This document shows, in pieces, positions 9,250-17,831 of a stretch of DNA of 64,000 bases. Each line of letters starts with the position of its first letter. The first letter of the stretch is position 1. Position numbers and translations under genes: made by a program. The stretch is from an uncultured Bacillaceae bacterium. GTDB lineage: Bacteria > Bacillota > Bacilli > Bacillales > Bacillaceae_L. The notes beneath the pieces are model-generated. The model ran no database searches, had not been told where the DNA came from, and was given only the letters and a program-made list of their open reading frames with translations. The DNA is taken from contig CANMHG010000001.1 in the NCBI GenBank assembly GCA_947497585.1, positions 868,001-932,000 on the forward strand, given 5' to 3'.

Positions 9250-9520
9250 AGGGTGTTAGAACATTTTATCGGAATATTTTTATAGGTTTTTTCTATTTCT
9301 AGATTGATAAATTATTTTATCGGAATATTTTTTCTAGACTCAACATTTATTAGCCGATAAATCATTTTATCTGCCTAATTTTCCGAGACTTCACCATTTT
9401 ATTAGCCGATAAATCATTTTATCGGCCTAATTTTCCGAGACTTCACCATTTTATTAGCCGATAAATCATTTTATCGGTCCATATATCAGGACTTCCCAAA
9501 ATTTCCATGTCGATAAACCA
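9250..9520. repeat. 52-bp tandem repeats, each with a CCGATAAA hairpin
   Basis: Three near-identical direct repeats start at 9353, 9405 and 9457 (period exactly 52). Each opens with the palindrome CCGATAAA-TCAT-TTTATCGG (one arm mutated to CTG in the first copy) followed by a conserved CTAATTTTCCGAGACTT stretch. Two older, diverged copies lie at about 9252-9352, and a partial half-site at about 9509. The remainder of the 8945-9533 gap holds one terminator and no gene. Direct tandem periodicity without variable spacers argues against a CRISPR array. Confidence 0.9.
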
Positions 9521-9533
9521 CCCATAAGCCGTT

Positions 9534-9923
9534 CTATGTATTTGGACCACTCCATACATCGAATTTATTTCCATCTAAGTCATAAAACACAAAATTTCTT
9601 CCAGCGTGGCCTCTATTTTCTATTTCTCCAACTCGAATTTCCTTTTCTTGAAAATCTCTATGTACTTCCTCTAAAGCAGTTAATCCATAAACCTCAAATG
9701 TTAGGGAAAATCGTTCTTCACCATATATATCTATAAAATTAGAAGTTTCATTTTGCGGTGATTTAACAAGAAAGAAACTTTGGTCTGCAAGGTTAATAAT
9801 CGTTTTGTCGTCATCTTTATAACTTAGTTCAGCACCTAATTTATTTACATACCATTCAGTTGATAAATCAACATTGGTTACTGGAATATATGTAGTTCCA
9901 ACTCTAACTAATTTCCCGCTCAC
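9534..9923 (-). CDS. VOC (glyoxalase/bleomycin-resistance) family protein
   Basis: A 129-residue single-chain VOC protein. It opens with VGTTYIPVTNVDLSTEWYVNKLG, the typical beta-alpha start, and ends with NFVFYDLDGNKFDVWSG, the standard last strand with the Glu/Asp metal-ligand position occupied by Asp. Such proteins form dimeric metal-binding pockets for small ligands; the substrate cannot be told. GTG start with an AAAGG site. Confidence 0.85.
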   Translation of the reverse strand: MSGKLVRVGTTYIPVTNVDLSTEWYVNKLGAELSYKDDDKTIINLADQSFFLVKSPQNETSNFIDIYGEERFSLTFEVYGLTALEEVHRDFQEKEIRVGEIENRGHAGRNFVFYDLDGNKFDVWSGPNT

Positions 9924-9999
9924 TTAAATCAACCTTTCAAAAAGCTAAATTGCGTTTCAGTACATATAGTTTTTGACTTAACTCTCCAACAAGCATTTA

Positions 10000-10977
10000 T
10001 TATTTTACAATTAATTCTGTCTCGCTAACTTTTACATCTCTACTTTTCCAGTTTCTTAACCAAGTAATAATTAAATCCTTTAATTCTGAATCAATTGGGT
10101 GTTTAAGTGATTTTTTGTAATCATTCATGATTTTGCTCATGCTATTTGCAACATCTGTTTTTCGAAGCATATGAGTCATATCTTGAATAATGTGCGTTTC
10201 ACATTCACCTTGAACGAGTGACTTAATTTTTTCTAAGTCACTTAGTTTTACATTAACATCTTTAGTTCCTGTTATAGCAAGGACAGGACAAGTTACCTTT
10301 TGCAAAGGTTTAGAAACATCAAATTCTAAATGCTCACGATTCCATTTGGCATTCATCTTTTTACCTTTATATCTAATAACCGCTTTGTCTGTTTCTGATA
10401 TAGCCTTAATTAATTCATCGTTCATTTTTGTGATTTTCTCATCTAGCTTAATTAAACGTGTAACCCAGCCCTCAAATCCTTTTAAGGAACGGATATCATT
10501 TATCATTTCCTGACGTTGCCATTTCATTGTTTCAGCTAAAGGTTCAGCTGTTCCTGAAAGAAGAATCATCCCATCTACTGAAATCAATTCGTTAACAAAT
10601 GGCGCAAGAATACTTCCTTCACTATGGCCTAAAAGGATTATCCGGTTCTCATCTATGTTCTGATGTTTTTTAGCATATTCCAAAACTGCTCGTGCATCGT
10701 CGATTAAATCATATACTCCGGCTTCATAGTAATCCCCTTTGCTCTGACCAATTCCCCGCTTATCATAACGGATGCTTGCAAAGCCTTCCGTCGCAACAAC
10801 CTCACTCATTTCCTTAAATATATTTAGTGGCATGCCTTTTGCGTTTGAATCTCGATCTGTCGGCCCACTTCCATGTACCATAACCACTAAGGGAAATTTC
10901 ATATGTTCTACAGGTAAAGTTAGTGTTGCTGCAAGCGGATAAGTTCCTTCTATTATCACTTCATCTTCTTTACTCAT
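10000..10977 (-). CDS. Alpha/beta-hydrolase, S33/dienelactone-hydrolase-like
   Basis: A 325-residue cytoplasmic serine hydrolase. Visible motifs: oxyanion loop HGSGPTDRDSN (35-45), YDKRGIGQS (71-79), nucleophile elbow GHSEGS with Ser119, the acid in TGTKDVNVK and a C-terminal DMTHMLR with the catalytic His. This arrangement matches bacterial prolyl-oligopeptidase-like esterases/peptidases. Start at 10977 chosen because GGAGG lies 8 bases upstream; a TTG at 10992 overlaps the site. Substrate unknown. Confidence 0.88.
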   Translation of the reverse strand: MSKEDEVIIEGTYPLAATLTLPVEHMKFPLVVMVHGSGPTDRDSNAKGMPLNIFKEMSEVVATEGFASIRYDKRGIGQSKGDYYEAGVYDLIDDARAVLEYAKKHQNIDENRIILLGHSEGSILAPFVNELISVDGMILLSGTAEPLAETMKWQRQEMINDIRSLKGFEGWVTRLIKLDEKITKMNDELIKAISETDKAVIRYKGKKMNAKWNREHLEFDVSKPLQKVTCPVLAITGTKDVNVKLSDLEKIKSLVQGECETHIIQDMTHMLRKTDVANSMSKIMNDYKKSLKHPIDSELKDLIITWLRNWKSRDVKVSETELIVK

Positions 10978-11119
10978 CGTTACATCCTCCAAATAATTTA
11001 GTTATGTACTTTTAACCATTTTTTAGTTATAGATTATACGTTTATGGTAGTAAAAAAGTTCAGTTTGTAAAATTTAATTTCACAAAATTGGAGTGTAACG
11101 ATTATATTGTAGTAAAGAA

Positions 11120-11575
11120 TCACCTATGACCATCTTTCCGAGCTTGTATATAACCATAATAAGCACAGGTGCCATTTTTAGCTAAATCCTTAACTTCAAA
11201 ACCACATTTTTCATAGAAACTAAAATTGTTAGCTGAGGTATGAGCAAACCAGTCACCATGAGGAAGTTTTTGAACACAAAGCTCCACAAGTTTTTTCCCA
11301 ATTCCCTTACCACGATATTCGGATAAGATAACCAAATCCATAATTGTTGCAGCCATTATTTTGTCTGACAGCACGCGTACCATACCAATCATTTTGTTGT
11401 GGTCCCAAACTGTATAAGCCCAAGTGTAGTTTTCGAATATTAATGAAAACTTTTCCTTTTGCCAAGATGGAGTATTTCTAGCCCAACCCGCATCCTCAAA
11501 AAGTGCTTCTACAGAATCTGCCGGAACGTTTTCAGTCCCTTCTCTTATTACTAATCCGTTAAAATACTGATACAT
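11120..11575 (-). CDS. GNAT-family N-acetyltransferase
   Basis: A 151-residue acetyl-CoA-dependent transferase. The acetyl-CoA pyrophosphate loop RGKGIGKKL (88-96) follows the conserved strand MDLVILSEY, and NFSFYEKCGFEVKD marks motif B. The length is that of a single GNAT domain. Acceptor substrate unknown. The ATG follows AAGGGGGAG. Confidence 0.9.
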   Translation of the reverse strand: MYQYFNGLVIREGTENVPADSVEALFEDAGWARNTPSWQKEKFSLIFENYTWAYTVWDHNKMIGMVRVLSDKIMAATIMDLVILSEYRGKGIGKKLVELCVQKLPHGDWFAHTSANNFSFYEKCGFEVKDLAKNGTCAYYGYIQARKDGHR

Positions 11576-11660
11576 TCCATCTCCCCCTTGTTAAATAGTA
11601 TATATTACTACATACAAGGTCCATCTCCTTCTGTTAACATAAAAAAAGTTAAAAGAGTAG

Positions 11661-11697
11661 AAAAAAAGCAATTACCCTCTAAGAAAGTAATTGCTTT
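11661..11697 (-). terminator. Terminator of the DUF3888 gene
   Basis: Stem AGCAATTAC/GTAATTGCT with a T-run on the minus strand, 15 bases after the 11712 stop. Confidence 0.85.
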
Positions 11698-11711
11698 AGT
11701 AAGATATAATA

Positions 11712-12155
11712 TCAATCAACCTTTTTCTTAATAATATGCTGCCAATTAGGGGGAAGCTCATGTGTCTCTAAGTGCTTATATTCCTTAAGTCTTATTTGAC
11801 CAGGTAAGGTAGGTGATATTCCAAAGGTTAATCTGTCTTTGCCTACAGAAATATGTGGCCCAACTACAGGTGTGACCTCGATCGTAATTTCAAAATGAAA
11901 GGTACGAAATCCACCAATTCTTTCCGTGTTAACTACATTTATTTGATAAGGGTAGACTAAAGGAGTAGTGTCGTAGAAATCTGAATAGTAATCAGAAACT
12001 TCCTTATCAATTGCGGGGCTCAGTAAGAGCATAAACATATCTTTCATCTGTAGTTCCGGGGAATCTTCTGTAGGCATATTCTCTGCTTTAGTATGTATTT
12101 GCGAAGAAAATGCAAGTAACAAGGCAATTAGAATTGGAACAGTTTTGTTGTACAT
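11712..12155 (-). CDS. DUF3888 secreted protein
   Basis: A 147-residue protein with a cleavable-looking signal peptide (residues 1-25, ending HTKAEN). The mature part contains MKDMFMLLLSPAIDKEVSDYY and TFHFEITIEVTPVVGPH, which match my memory of the DUF3888 family of Bacillus secreted proteins, often sporulation-associated but uncharacterised. Single gene with its own terminator. Confidence 0.8.
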   Translation of the reverse strand: MYNKTVPILIALLLAFSSQIHTKAENMPTEDSPELQMKDMFMLLLSPAIDKEVSDYYSDFYDTTPLVYPYQINVVNTERIGGFRTFHFEITIEVTPVVGPHISVGKDRLTFGISPTLPGQIRLKEYKHLETHELPPNWQHIIKKKVD

Positions 12156-12253
12156 CGTCCCGTACCTCCAAATAGTTAATTGTTTATAGCATTTTCTTGG
12201 CTCTATTTTTAATGAGAAGAAAATAGTGTACTTAGGACCATTTTTTCCCTATA

Positions 12254-12291
12254 GAAAAAGGACGAGTAAACTTCTCGTTTGCCTCATCCTT
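12254..12291 (-). terminator. Terminator of the cupin-fusion gene
   Basis: Stem AGGATGAG/CTCGTCCT (one G-U pair) followed by a T-run on the minus strand, ten bases after the stop codon. Confidence 0.7.
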
Positions 12292-12301
12292 CTTGGTTCA
12301 G

Positions 12302-13210
12302 TTAATTATTATGATGCTCTTCTTCTGCAGCCATCGCTATCTCCTTTGTCTCATGAACAGTTCCAAATGGATGCTGAGGAGGTGCATAGATAGAGTACAA
12401 TTTAATTGGCTCACTGCCCGTATTAATTAAGTTATGCCATTTTCCTGCTGGGATAATTATCGCAAAATCATCAGAAACTTCTCTTTGGAAGTCTAATCGA
12501 TCCTTGCTATCCCCCATCTTGACTAGCCCTTGACCTTGTTCTATACGTAGGAATTGATCAAGGTCCGGATGGATTTCTAAACCAATGTCCTCTCCAATGT
12601 CAATACTCATTAATGTTAATTGTAAATGACTTCCTGTCCACAGAGCAGTTCGAAAGTTTTCATTTTGTAAGGTAGCTTCCTCTATATTAACCACAAATGG
12701 TTCGGGTCCAAAGTCAGTTAACGAATTTAAAACATCCCCATTTAACGAACTAAATCGGGCTGCATTTTCCTGTTCACCTGCTAATGCCCACATAAATACA
12801 TTTTGAATGTGAGGATGTTGAGCTCGCAGACAATTGCTATGATATTCGTGATAACCTTCCACCTCTGTTTGATACGCCTTTTGCAAACCATCTCTGTATC
12901 CTTGAAATGAAACTACATCAATTTGATAATTAGGTTGAGCACCAGTAAGCTGAGTATATAAATTCGTAAAGTGTGACAAATGAGCTCTTTTTCGTTCTAA
13001 TGCATGAAGAATGTGAGTTTTATGATTTTCATTAGGTGCTTCATTTGCTAAGCGACTATACAGGTCAATTGCTGAGGCCTCTCTCTTTATACCATTAAGT
13101 ATGGAATCGTATGAATCTTGTTGATTTCTAAGCATAGAGGTTGGATAATACACCGGTGAATTAAAATAAGGATAAGAAGATGTTTTTGAATCAAAATACA
13201 CTTTGTTCAT
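12302..13210 (-). CDS. Ferritin-like/cupin two-domain protein
   Basis: A ~302-residue fusion. Residues ~30-165 form two helical hairpins with carboxylate/His positions expected of a ferritin-like domain (IKREASAIDLYSRLA, ALERKRAHLSHF, EVEGYHEYHSNC, ALAGEQENAARF). Residues ~185-290 form a cupin barrel (GLEIHPDLDQFLRIEQGQG and IIPAGKWHNLINTG) with His/Glu metal-ligand positions. The Tyr/Asn/Pro-rich N-terminus (SYPYFNSPVYYP) resembles spore-coat extensions. The ATG at 13210 is taken as start; GTG at 13219 is possible because the AAAGGA site abuts the ATG. Inferred role: metal- or oxidant-handling protein, perhaps in the spore. Confidence 0.82.
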   Translation of the reverse strand: MNKVYFDSKTSSYPYFNSPVYYPTSMLRNQQDSYDSILNGIKREASAIDLYSRLANEAPNENHKTHILHALERKRAHLSHFTNLYTQLTGAQPNYQIDVVSFQGYRDGLQKAYQTEVEGYHEYHSNCLRAQHPHIQNVFMWALAGEQENAARFSSLNGDVLNSLTDFGPEPFVVNIEEATLQNENFRTALWTGSHLQLTLMSIDIGEDIGLEIHPDLDQFLRIEQGQGLVKMGDSKDRLDFQREVSDDFAIIIPAGKWHNLINTGSEPIKLYSIYAPPQHPFGTVHETKEIAMAAEEEHHNN

Positions 13211-13304
13211 TCCTTTCACAGGTTTAGTTACCCAATATCATATGCCTACACAAAGAGAACGTACTAAAATTTTTATACTTAAGCGCAAAGGATTAGTACC
13301 ACTA

Positions 13305-13339
13305 CAAAAAGTAGCTAACCTCCATCATGAAGGTTAGCT
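13305..13339 (-). terminator. Terminator of the SnoaL/ABC operon
   Basis: Stem GCTAACCT/AGGTTAGC with a 9-base loop and a TTTTT tail on the minus strand, downstream of the 13378 gene. Confidence 0.85.
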
Positions 13340-13377
13340 TCTCCTGCCACCAAATTGAATTTTTTTAAGGAAGAAAA

Positions 13378-13782
13378 CTAATTGATCCTCTCTTCCGTTT
13401 CTCTAATGATCATCCATTTCTCATTCGTAAGTTGCCAGTGTTCAATCGTAAATAGTCGTGCCAGTACATCCCCGTTTTTCACAATCAATTGTTCATAAAA
13501 TACCACAGCATGTTCACTATCTTTAAGTCGTATAACTCTATTCTCAAACCTCTTACTTGCCCCAAGGAAATGCATAACAGATTGCTTCATACCTGCTAGT
13601 GCATCTTCTTTGTTATAAAAAACAGGTTTGTCCTTTGCACCATCAAAAAAGGCAACATAGTAATCCTCAGCCATACGCTCTAGCTTCGTTGTATCTCCGG
13701 AAATCATCGCCATGTTCCAATCAGATATAAACTTATCATGCATAATAGTGAATTCACTAACGCTTTCTTTTAACAAGACCAT
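13378..13782 (-). CDS. SnoaL/NTF2-like protein
   Basis: A 134-residue alpha+beta cone-fold protein: N-terminal helices with NMAMISGDTTKLERMAEDYYVAFF, then four beta strands ending IEHWQLTNEKWMIIRETEER, typical of SnoaL-like/DUF4440 proteins. It closes the ABC-transporter operon (15 bases after the 13797 gene begins its stop), so its ligand may be linked to the exported compound. GAGGTG ribosome binding site before ATG. Confidence 0.8.
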   Translation of the reverse strand: MVLLKESVSEFTIMHDKFISDWNMAMISGDTTKLERMAEDYYVAFFDGAKDKPVFYNKEDALAGMKQSVMHFLGASKRFENRVIRLKDSEHAVVFYEQLIVKNGDVLARLFTIEHWQLTNEKWMIIRETEERIN

Positions 13783-13796
13783 TCATAACACCTCAC

Positions 13797-14582
13797 TTAT
13801 ATATTTTTGAAAAGCGCTCCATTTTTCCTTGCATACTTCTCCATTACCGAAACCATTGATATTGAAACAACTAAATAACAGATACCAATAATGAGTTCCT
13901 TTACCAATAAAGGAGCAAGAGCATAGGTTTCTAAATTATAAATCGAGCGTAGAGCTTCAATACTATGTGTTAACGGTAGTATTCTAGCAATAGCTTCTAA
14001 TCCTTCAGGTAATAAAGTTACCGAAAAGTTTACTCCGCAGAATACTTGGAAAACAGCCATTGTTATATTTAAGAACAAATTTACATTTGAAAATAATAAA
14101 CTGATTGATGCAAACAACAACGAAAAACATAATATTGAAAACAATGTAATGATAAACACCAAAAGTAAATTACCTATTTGATTTGGTGAAAATGTAACAT
14201 CAAATAACAAGGTACCGATGGTTAAGCCAACAACAAATACAAACAATCCATCCAAAAGAGGAACAATCCCCTTTCGTGCAATGATTAATAAGGTAGGCGT
14301 AGGAGAGGCGATGTTTAACTCTAACGTCCCGTACCTTCGCTCTAATCTAAACATATTCATGAAGTTGATCATCATCGTTTGACAGGTGTAATAAGCAATG
14401 TTGCCAATAACAACATACTTCAGATAATCGGAGCCAACAAGAGAGCTTGCGAGCGTTGCAAAAAACAAATAATGCATAAATGGATCTACAATTCTAAAGA
14501 GAATAAATAATTTAATCGTTTGAAAGGAATATAGAGCTTTATAGGATAAATGCGTAAAACCAAATTTATTTATTAGAAACAT
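13797..14582 (-). CDS. ABC-2 type transporter permease
   Basis: A 261-residue integral membrane protein with six predicted transmembrane segments and the family signature late in the protein (FCGVNFSVTLLPEGLEAIARILPLTHSIEALRS), corresponding to the ABC-2 'P-x-x-x-x...L-P-L-t-h' block. Its ATG overlaps the stop of the 14582-15346 permease by one base (TAATG), so the two permeases are translationally coupled and probably heterodimerise. Likely drug, lipid or polysaccharide export. Confidence 0.9.
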   Translation of the reverse strand: MFLINKFGFTHLSYKALYSFQTIKLFILFRIVDPFMHYLFFATLASSLVGSDYLKYVVIGNIAYYTCQTMMINFMNMFRLERRYGTLELNIASPTPTLLIIARKGIVPLLDGLFVFVVGLTIGTLLFDVTFSPNQIGNLLLVFIITLFSILCFSLLFASISLLFSNVNLFLNITMAVFQVFCGVNFSVTLLPEGLEAIARILPLTHSIEALRSIYNLETYALAPLLVKELIIGICYLVVSISMVSVMEKYARKNGALFKNI

Positions 14583-15346
14583 TAGATAGCCCCCAATCTA
14601 CCTGTTCTGCGAAGAACTATCTCGATTTTTTTTACAATAAAAAATGCTATAAATAGATAAACTACACTAACTAAGATTGATGTAAACATCGTCGAAAACA
14701 TGACCGGTGATAAGTCCAACGTATCATGAACCGACTTGATACCCCATGTCATGGGAATGACATAAGAAATCATTTTTACAATCGTAGGAAGCTGATCTAC
14801 CGGAATAAATACCCCACAAATTAAAATCATTGGTGTAAGAATTAGATTTTGAAAGTCAAATACGTTTTGAGAAGCTACAAATACAATGGCTAGGATTAAC
14901 CCAACAACACTTAGTGAAAACAGTAATACCAAAACAGAAAGAATAAAATATCCGTAGTTTTCTATTGAGATATTGAACTGAAAGATAAATCTTGCGTATA
15001 AAAAACTTAAGATCATTGATACCAATGCAATAACTGAATTACTTAATGCTTTTGTTAAAATGACCGAAAATAGTGAGACTGGAGCTGCAATTAATAATTT
15101 TAATGTGTCATTCCACTTCTGAGAAATCAGTGCTGACCCTGATGAGTACAAAACATAACTCCACATACTTATGAGTGCTGAAGCAACAACAAACTTATCA
15201 GAGTTAATATCACCACGTAATTGCTTTAAAAAATATACAATTGATAAAAACATAAGCGGTTGGAAGAATAAGAGAAACTGATACATCTTGTTATTAAAGT
15301 TAGTAAAATATTTTATTTCACGAAGTAATAAAATTACTATATTCAT
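14582..15346 (-). CDS. ABC-2 type transporter permease
   Basis: A 254-residue permease with six hydrophobic segments and the conserved block LILTPMILICGVFIPVDQLPTIV followed by SYVIPMTWGIKSV. It lies four bases downstream of the ATPase gene and overlaps the next permease by one base, a standard ATPase-permease-permease exporter layout. Confidence 0.9.
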   Translation of the reverse strand: MNIVILLLREIKYFTNFNNKMYQFLLFFQPLMFLSIVYFLKQLRGDINSDKFVVASALISMWSYVLYSSGSALISQKWNDTLKLLIAAPVSLFSVILTKALSNSVIALVSMILSFLYARFIFQFNISIENYGYFILSVLVLLFSLSVVGLILAIVFVASQNVFDFQNLILTPMILICGVFIPVDQLPTIVKMISYVIPMTWGIKSVHDTLDLSPVMFSTMFTSILVSVVYLFIAFFIVKKIEIVLRRTGRLGAI

Positions 15347-15350
15347 AAGT

Positions 15351-16295
15351 TCACCCTACATCCTTCATATGATAGATATAGGCATCCTCTAGGGAAATAT
15401 CCCTCTTCTGAACCTTCAATACATCTCCAAATTCCGAAAGAGATGAAGTGACAGTATCTATTTCTTCTTGATCCGACTCAAATTTCAAGCTGTAATAAGG
15501 CTCTTTGATTGTCTCAATTTCTAATTTATGAAAGGTGTTTTGCCCTTTTATCTTCTCTATATCATAAATGCTCATCGTTGCTTCAAAGAGATTGAGATGA
15601 TTACAGCTACGTTTAATATGTTCTGGGTCACCAATTAAGCTTACTTTCCCTCCTTTTATGAAGGCAATACGGTCACAAAGCTCGTCCGCTTCCTGCATAT
15701 AATGAGTTGTCAAGATAATCGTAATGCCTTTATTTGATAATTCTTTTACTAAGTCTCTTAGCAACTTGGCCCCTATTGGATCTAAACCTATTGTTGGTTC
15801 ATCTAAAAATAATAATTTAGGACTATTTATTAAACACCTTGCAATATGTAGTCGCTGTGTCATTCCCTTTGAAAATGTATGTATTTTTTGATTTACGGCA
15901 TCTTGTAATTGTACTAAGTTTAATAGATTTGTAATTAAAGAGGATTGCTCTTTGAATTTAATTTTATATAGTGTACAAAAATAGTGCATATACTCTTTTG
16001 CTGTAAGTCTTCCATATACACCTCTTTCTCCACCATAGACAAAGTTTATCTTATCGCGTATCTTATGACTTTCTGAAACAACATCATATCCAAGAACTTT
16101 TGCTTCCCCGGCAGATGGTAACAATAATGTTGTTAGTATTTTCATAGTCGTTGTTTTACCAGCCCCGTTTGGGCCCAACAATCCAAAAACTTCTCCCTCA
16201 CCTACTTCAAAAGATATGTTATCTACTGCACATTTTGTGCCCTCTTTTAACTTGTAGAATCGTGATAAGTTCTTCACTTCAATAATCTTGTTCAT
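15351..16295 (-). CDS. ABC transporter ATP-binding protein (DrrA-like)
   Basis: A 314-residue ATPase that powers the two permeases encoded downstream. Walker A GPNGAGKTTT (41-50), Q-loop region NFVYGGERGVYG, signature TFSKGMTQRLHIARC, Walker B LLFLDEPTIGLDP and switch His ILTTHYMQEADEL are all intact. The C-terminal ~80 residues form the regulatory extension seen in daunorubicin-type exporters. The start at 16295 is supported by AAAAGGAG upstream; a longer frame to 16373 has no site. Confidence 0.95.
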   Translation of the reverse strand: MNKIIEVKNLSRFYKLKEGTKCAVDNISFEVGEGEVFGLLGPNGAGKTTTMKILTTLLLPSAGEAKVLGYDVVSESHKIRDKINFVYGGERGVYGRLTAKEYMHYFCTLYKIKFKEQSSLITNLLNLVQLQDAVNQKIHTFSKGMTQRLHIARCLINSPKLLFLDEPTIGLDPIGAKLLRDLVKELSNKGITIILTTHYMQEADELCDRIAFIKGGKVSLIGDPEHIKRSCNHLNLFEATMSIYDIEKIKGQNTFHKLEIETIKEPYYSLKFESDQEEIDTVTSSLSEFGDVLKVQKRDISLEDAYIYHMKDVG

Positions 16296-16571
16296 ATTAC
16301 TTCTCCTTTTTACTATTTCCATATTATTAACATTTTCATATATTACCAAAAAAGATAGTAATTTACAAAACATTCTTTCTTATCACTATCTTTAAAATAA
16401 ATAAAAAAAAGGACTTTATCCATCCTATAGATAAGTACCCATATTAATATAACCCTCATTAAACTTCCTATTAAAACTTTCTTATCACATGTATTGTATA
16501 CCACTTTTCTGTATATTGACCTCACTTAATGGTATCAAATAGCTCTACATCAACCTTCAGTATCCTTCCAA

Positions 16572-16991
16572 CTATAAAACTTTTCTAGATGCCATTTTTT
16601 CTTTTAATCTTGAATAGTTATTTTCATTGATCCATTTATGTAATTGATCGTATGAGTCCATTATTTGATAATTTACCCCTGTATGCCGTGTTACAGCATA
16701 CCTTTGAGATGGAATTGTTAATGTTACCATGTTGGGTGGAATCTCTTCATATTCTTGAACTTCAACACAAACCCAATAACCATCTTCTTCATGAGTTTCA
16801 GGTTCAACGACGAATGCACCATATTGTATAAATGGGTTGACCACCTGTTTAATTTCACCTAAATGCTCTTGCAAACGAAGTGATGCTTTTGGAATTTCAA
16901 CTATGTATTGGTCACCAGCGCATAAAACTCGAAAACCTACTAACTTAAGTTGAACAAGTTGTTTAATCGTGTATTTCATTGGTTCATTCAT
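16572..16991 (-). CDS. GyrI-like/effector-binding domain protein
   Basis: A 139-residue protein with the layout of a stand-alone AraC-type effector-binding (GyrI-like) domain: GFRVLCAGDQYIVEI, AFVVEPETHEEDGYWVCVEV, NMVTLTIPSQRYAVTRHTG and a C-terminal helix YDQLHKWINENNYS. No DNA-binding domain is attached. Such domains bind cationic small molecules or inhibit gyrase, fitting the neighbouring exporter. The 16296-16571 gap upstream holds only AT-rich sequence with a weak hairpin near 16410-16430. Confidence 0.75.
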   Translation of the reverse strand: MNEPMKYTIKQLVQLKLVGFRVLCAGDQYIVEIPKASLRLQEHLGEIKQVVNPFIQYGAFVVEPETHEEDGYWVCVEVQEYEEIPPNMVTLTIPSQRYAVTRHTGVNYQIMDSYDQLHKWINENNYSRLKEKMASRKVL

Positions 16992-17017
16992 TTTACTTCT
17001 TCCTTCTATTTAGTTAA

Positions 17018-17323
17018 TTATATTTTTCTTTCAATAAAATCCTCTTCATCTATTTTCTTCTGGTTTATTAGTATGGACTGGAATGCATTGAATAGTTCTT
17101 GTATTTCTTCGTCTAGGTTTATCAAATCAATATATTTTTGATACTCTTCCTCATCTTTATACTTTGTGATTTCCATCCATTTAGTATTATCTTCCTTACT
17201 TTGTAGATAAATAGTTTGAAAATCTAAATATCTATTGTAAATTTTGGCTGTTTTTTCTTGAATATTTAAAAATTCGCCAACTTTGTCATGTTGAATATGG
17301 TATGTGTATACTTTAACAAACAT
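17018..17323 (-). CDS. ABM-like dimeric alpha/beta-barrel protein
   Basis: A 101-residue ferredoxin-like-fold protein (MFVKVYTYHIQHDKVGEFL, then KWMEITKYKDEEEYQKYI) resembling antibiotic-biosynthesis-monooxygenase/NIPSNAP-type proteins. No catalytic residues can be assigned. Its C-terminus is acidic. It stands between two other small ligand-fold genes and may be co-transcribed with 16572-16991. Confidence 0.6.
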   Translation of the reverse strand: MFVKVYTYHIQHDKVGEFLNIQEKTAKIYNRYLDFQTIYLQSKEDNTKWMEITKYKDEEEYQKYIDLINLDEEIQELFNAFQSILINQKKIDEEDFIERKI

Positions 17324-17357
17324 GTTGCTTCCCCCACTTTTATTAATACAGAAGGTA

Positions 17358-17714
17358 TTATTTAGCGAAAGTTCCCTGGTGAAATAACATTTGCCATTTC
17401 CCTTGATTTCTATTCCAAACAGAACTCCTTAATACTAAACGGTTGTCGGTGTGTCTTAGTGAGCGATAAGTTGCTAATACAACATCTGAAGCTATTAATT
17501 TTATAGTAAAATCGGATACTGTATATTTAATAGAATCAGTAACAGTTTTATCATTCCTTATTGCCTCTAGTTGGTCCTCTTTATTAAAAATGTTTCCAGA
17601 ACTTCCAAACTCTAAAAACTCATCTGATAGATGCTCTTTTAACTCCTTATAATCATAAGTCATTTACAGTTTTTCAAGATACAGGATTTCCTCTTCAAGT
17701 GATATATGTTCCAT
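17358..17714 (-). pseudogene. DUF4440 (NTF2-like) gene split by an in-frame TAA
   Basis: Codons from ATG 17714 (AGAGAGGG upstream) read MEHISLEEEILYLEKL, then TAA, then at once in the same frame ATG and the remaining 101 codons (LSDEFLEFGSSGNIFNKEDQ and a complete C-terminus). DUF4440 proteins normally have an N-terminal helix like the upstream piece continuing into the FGSSG region, so a nonsense change appears to have cut one gene in two. The downstream ATG has no good ribosome binding site, though re-initiation at the adjoining ATG could yield a truncated product. Confidence 0.7.
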
Positions 17715-17831
17715 AAACCCTCTCTCCCTATACAAAATTGTCTTTAGACCTGCTTGTTACTATACATTCGATTAACAATGGCATTTCCCCATTCTTATAA
17801 AAATACCAAAAGCGAATTTTTAACCCTTTAT

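Noticed and set aside
9250..9520. CRISPR array
   Set aside because: Direct tandem units of 52 bases with no unique spacers and no cas genes nearby.
16343..16525. 60-codon minus-strand frame upstream of the ABC ATPase
   Set aside because: No ribosome binding site, AT-rich, and it overlaps the region upstream of a well-supported start at 16295.
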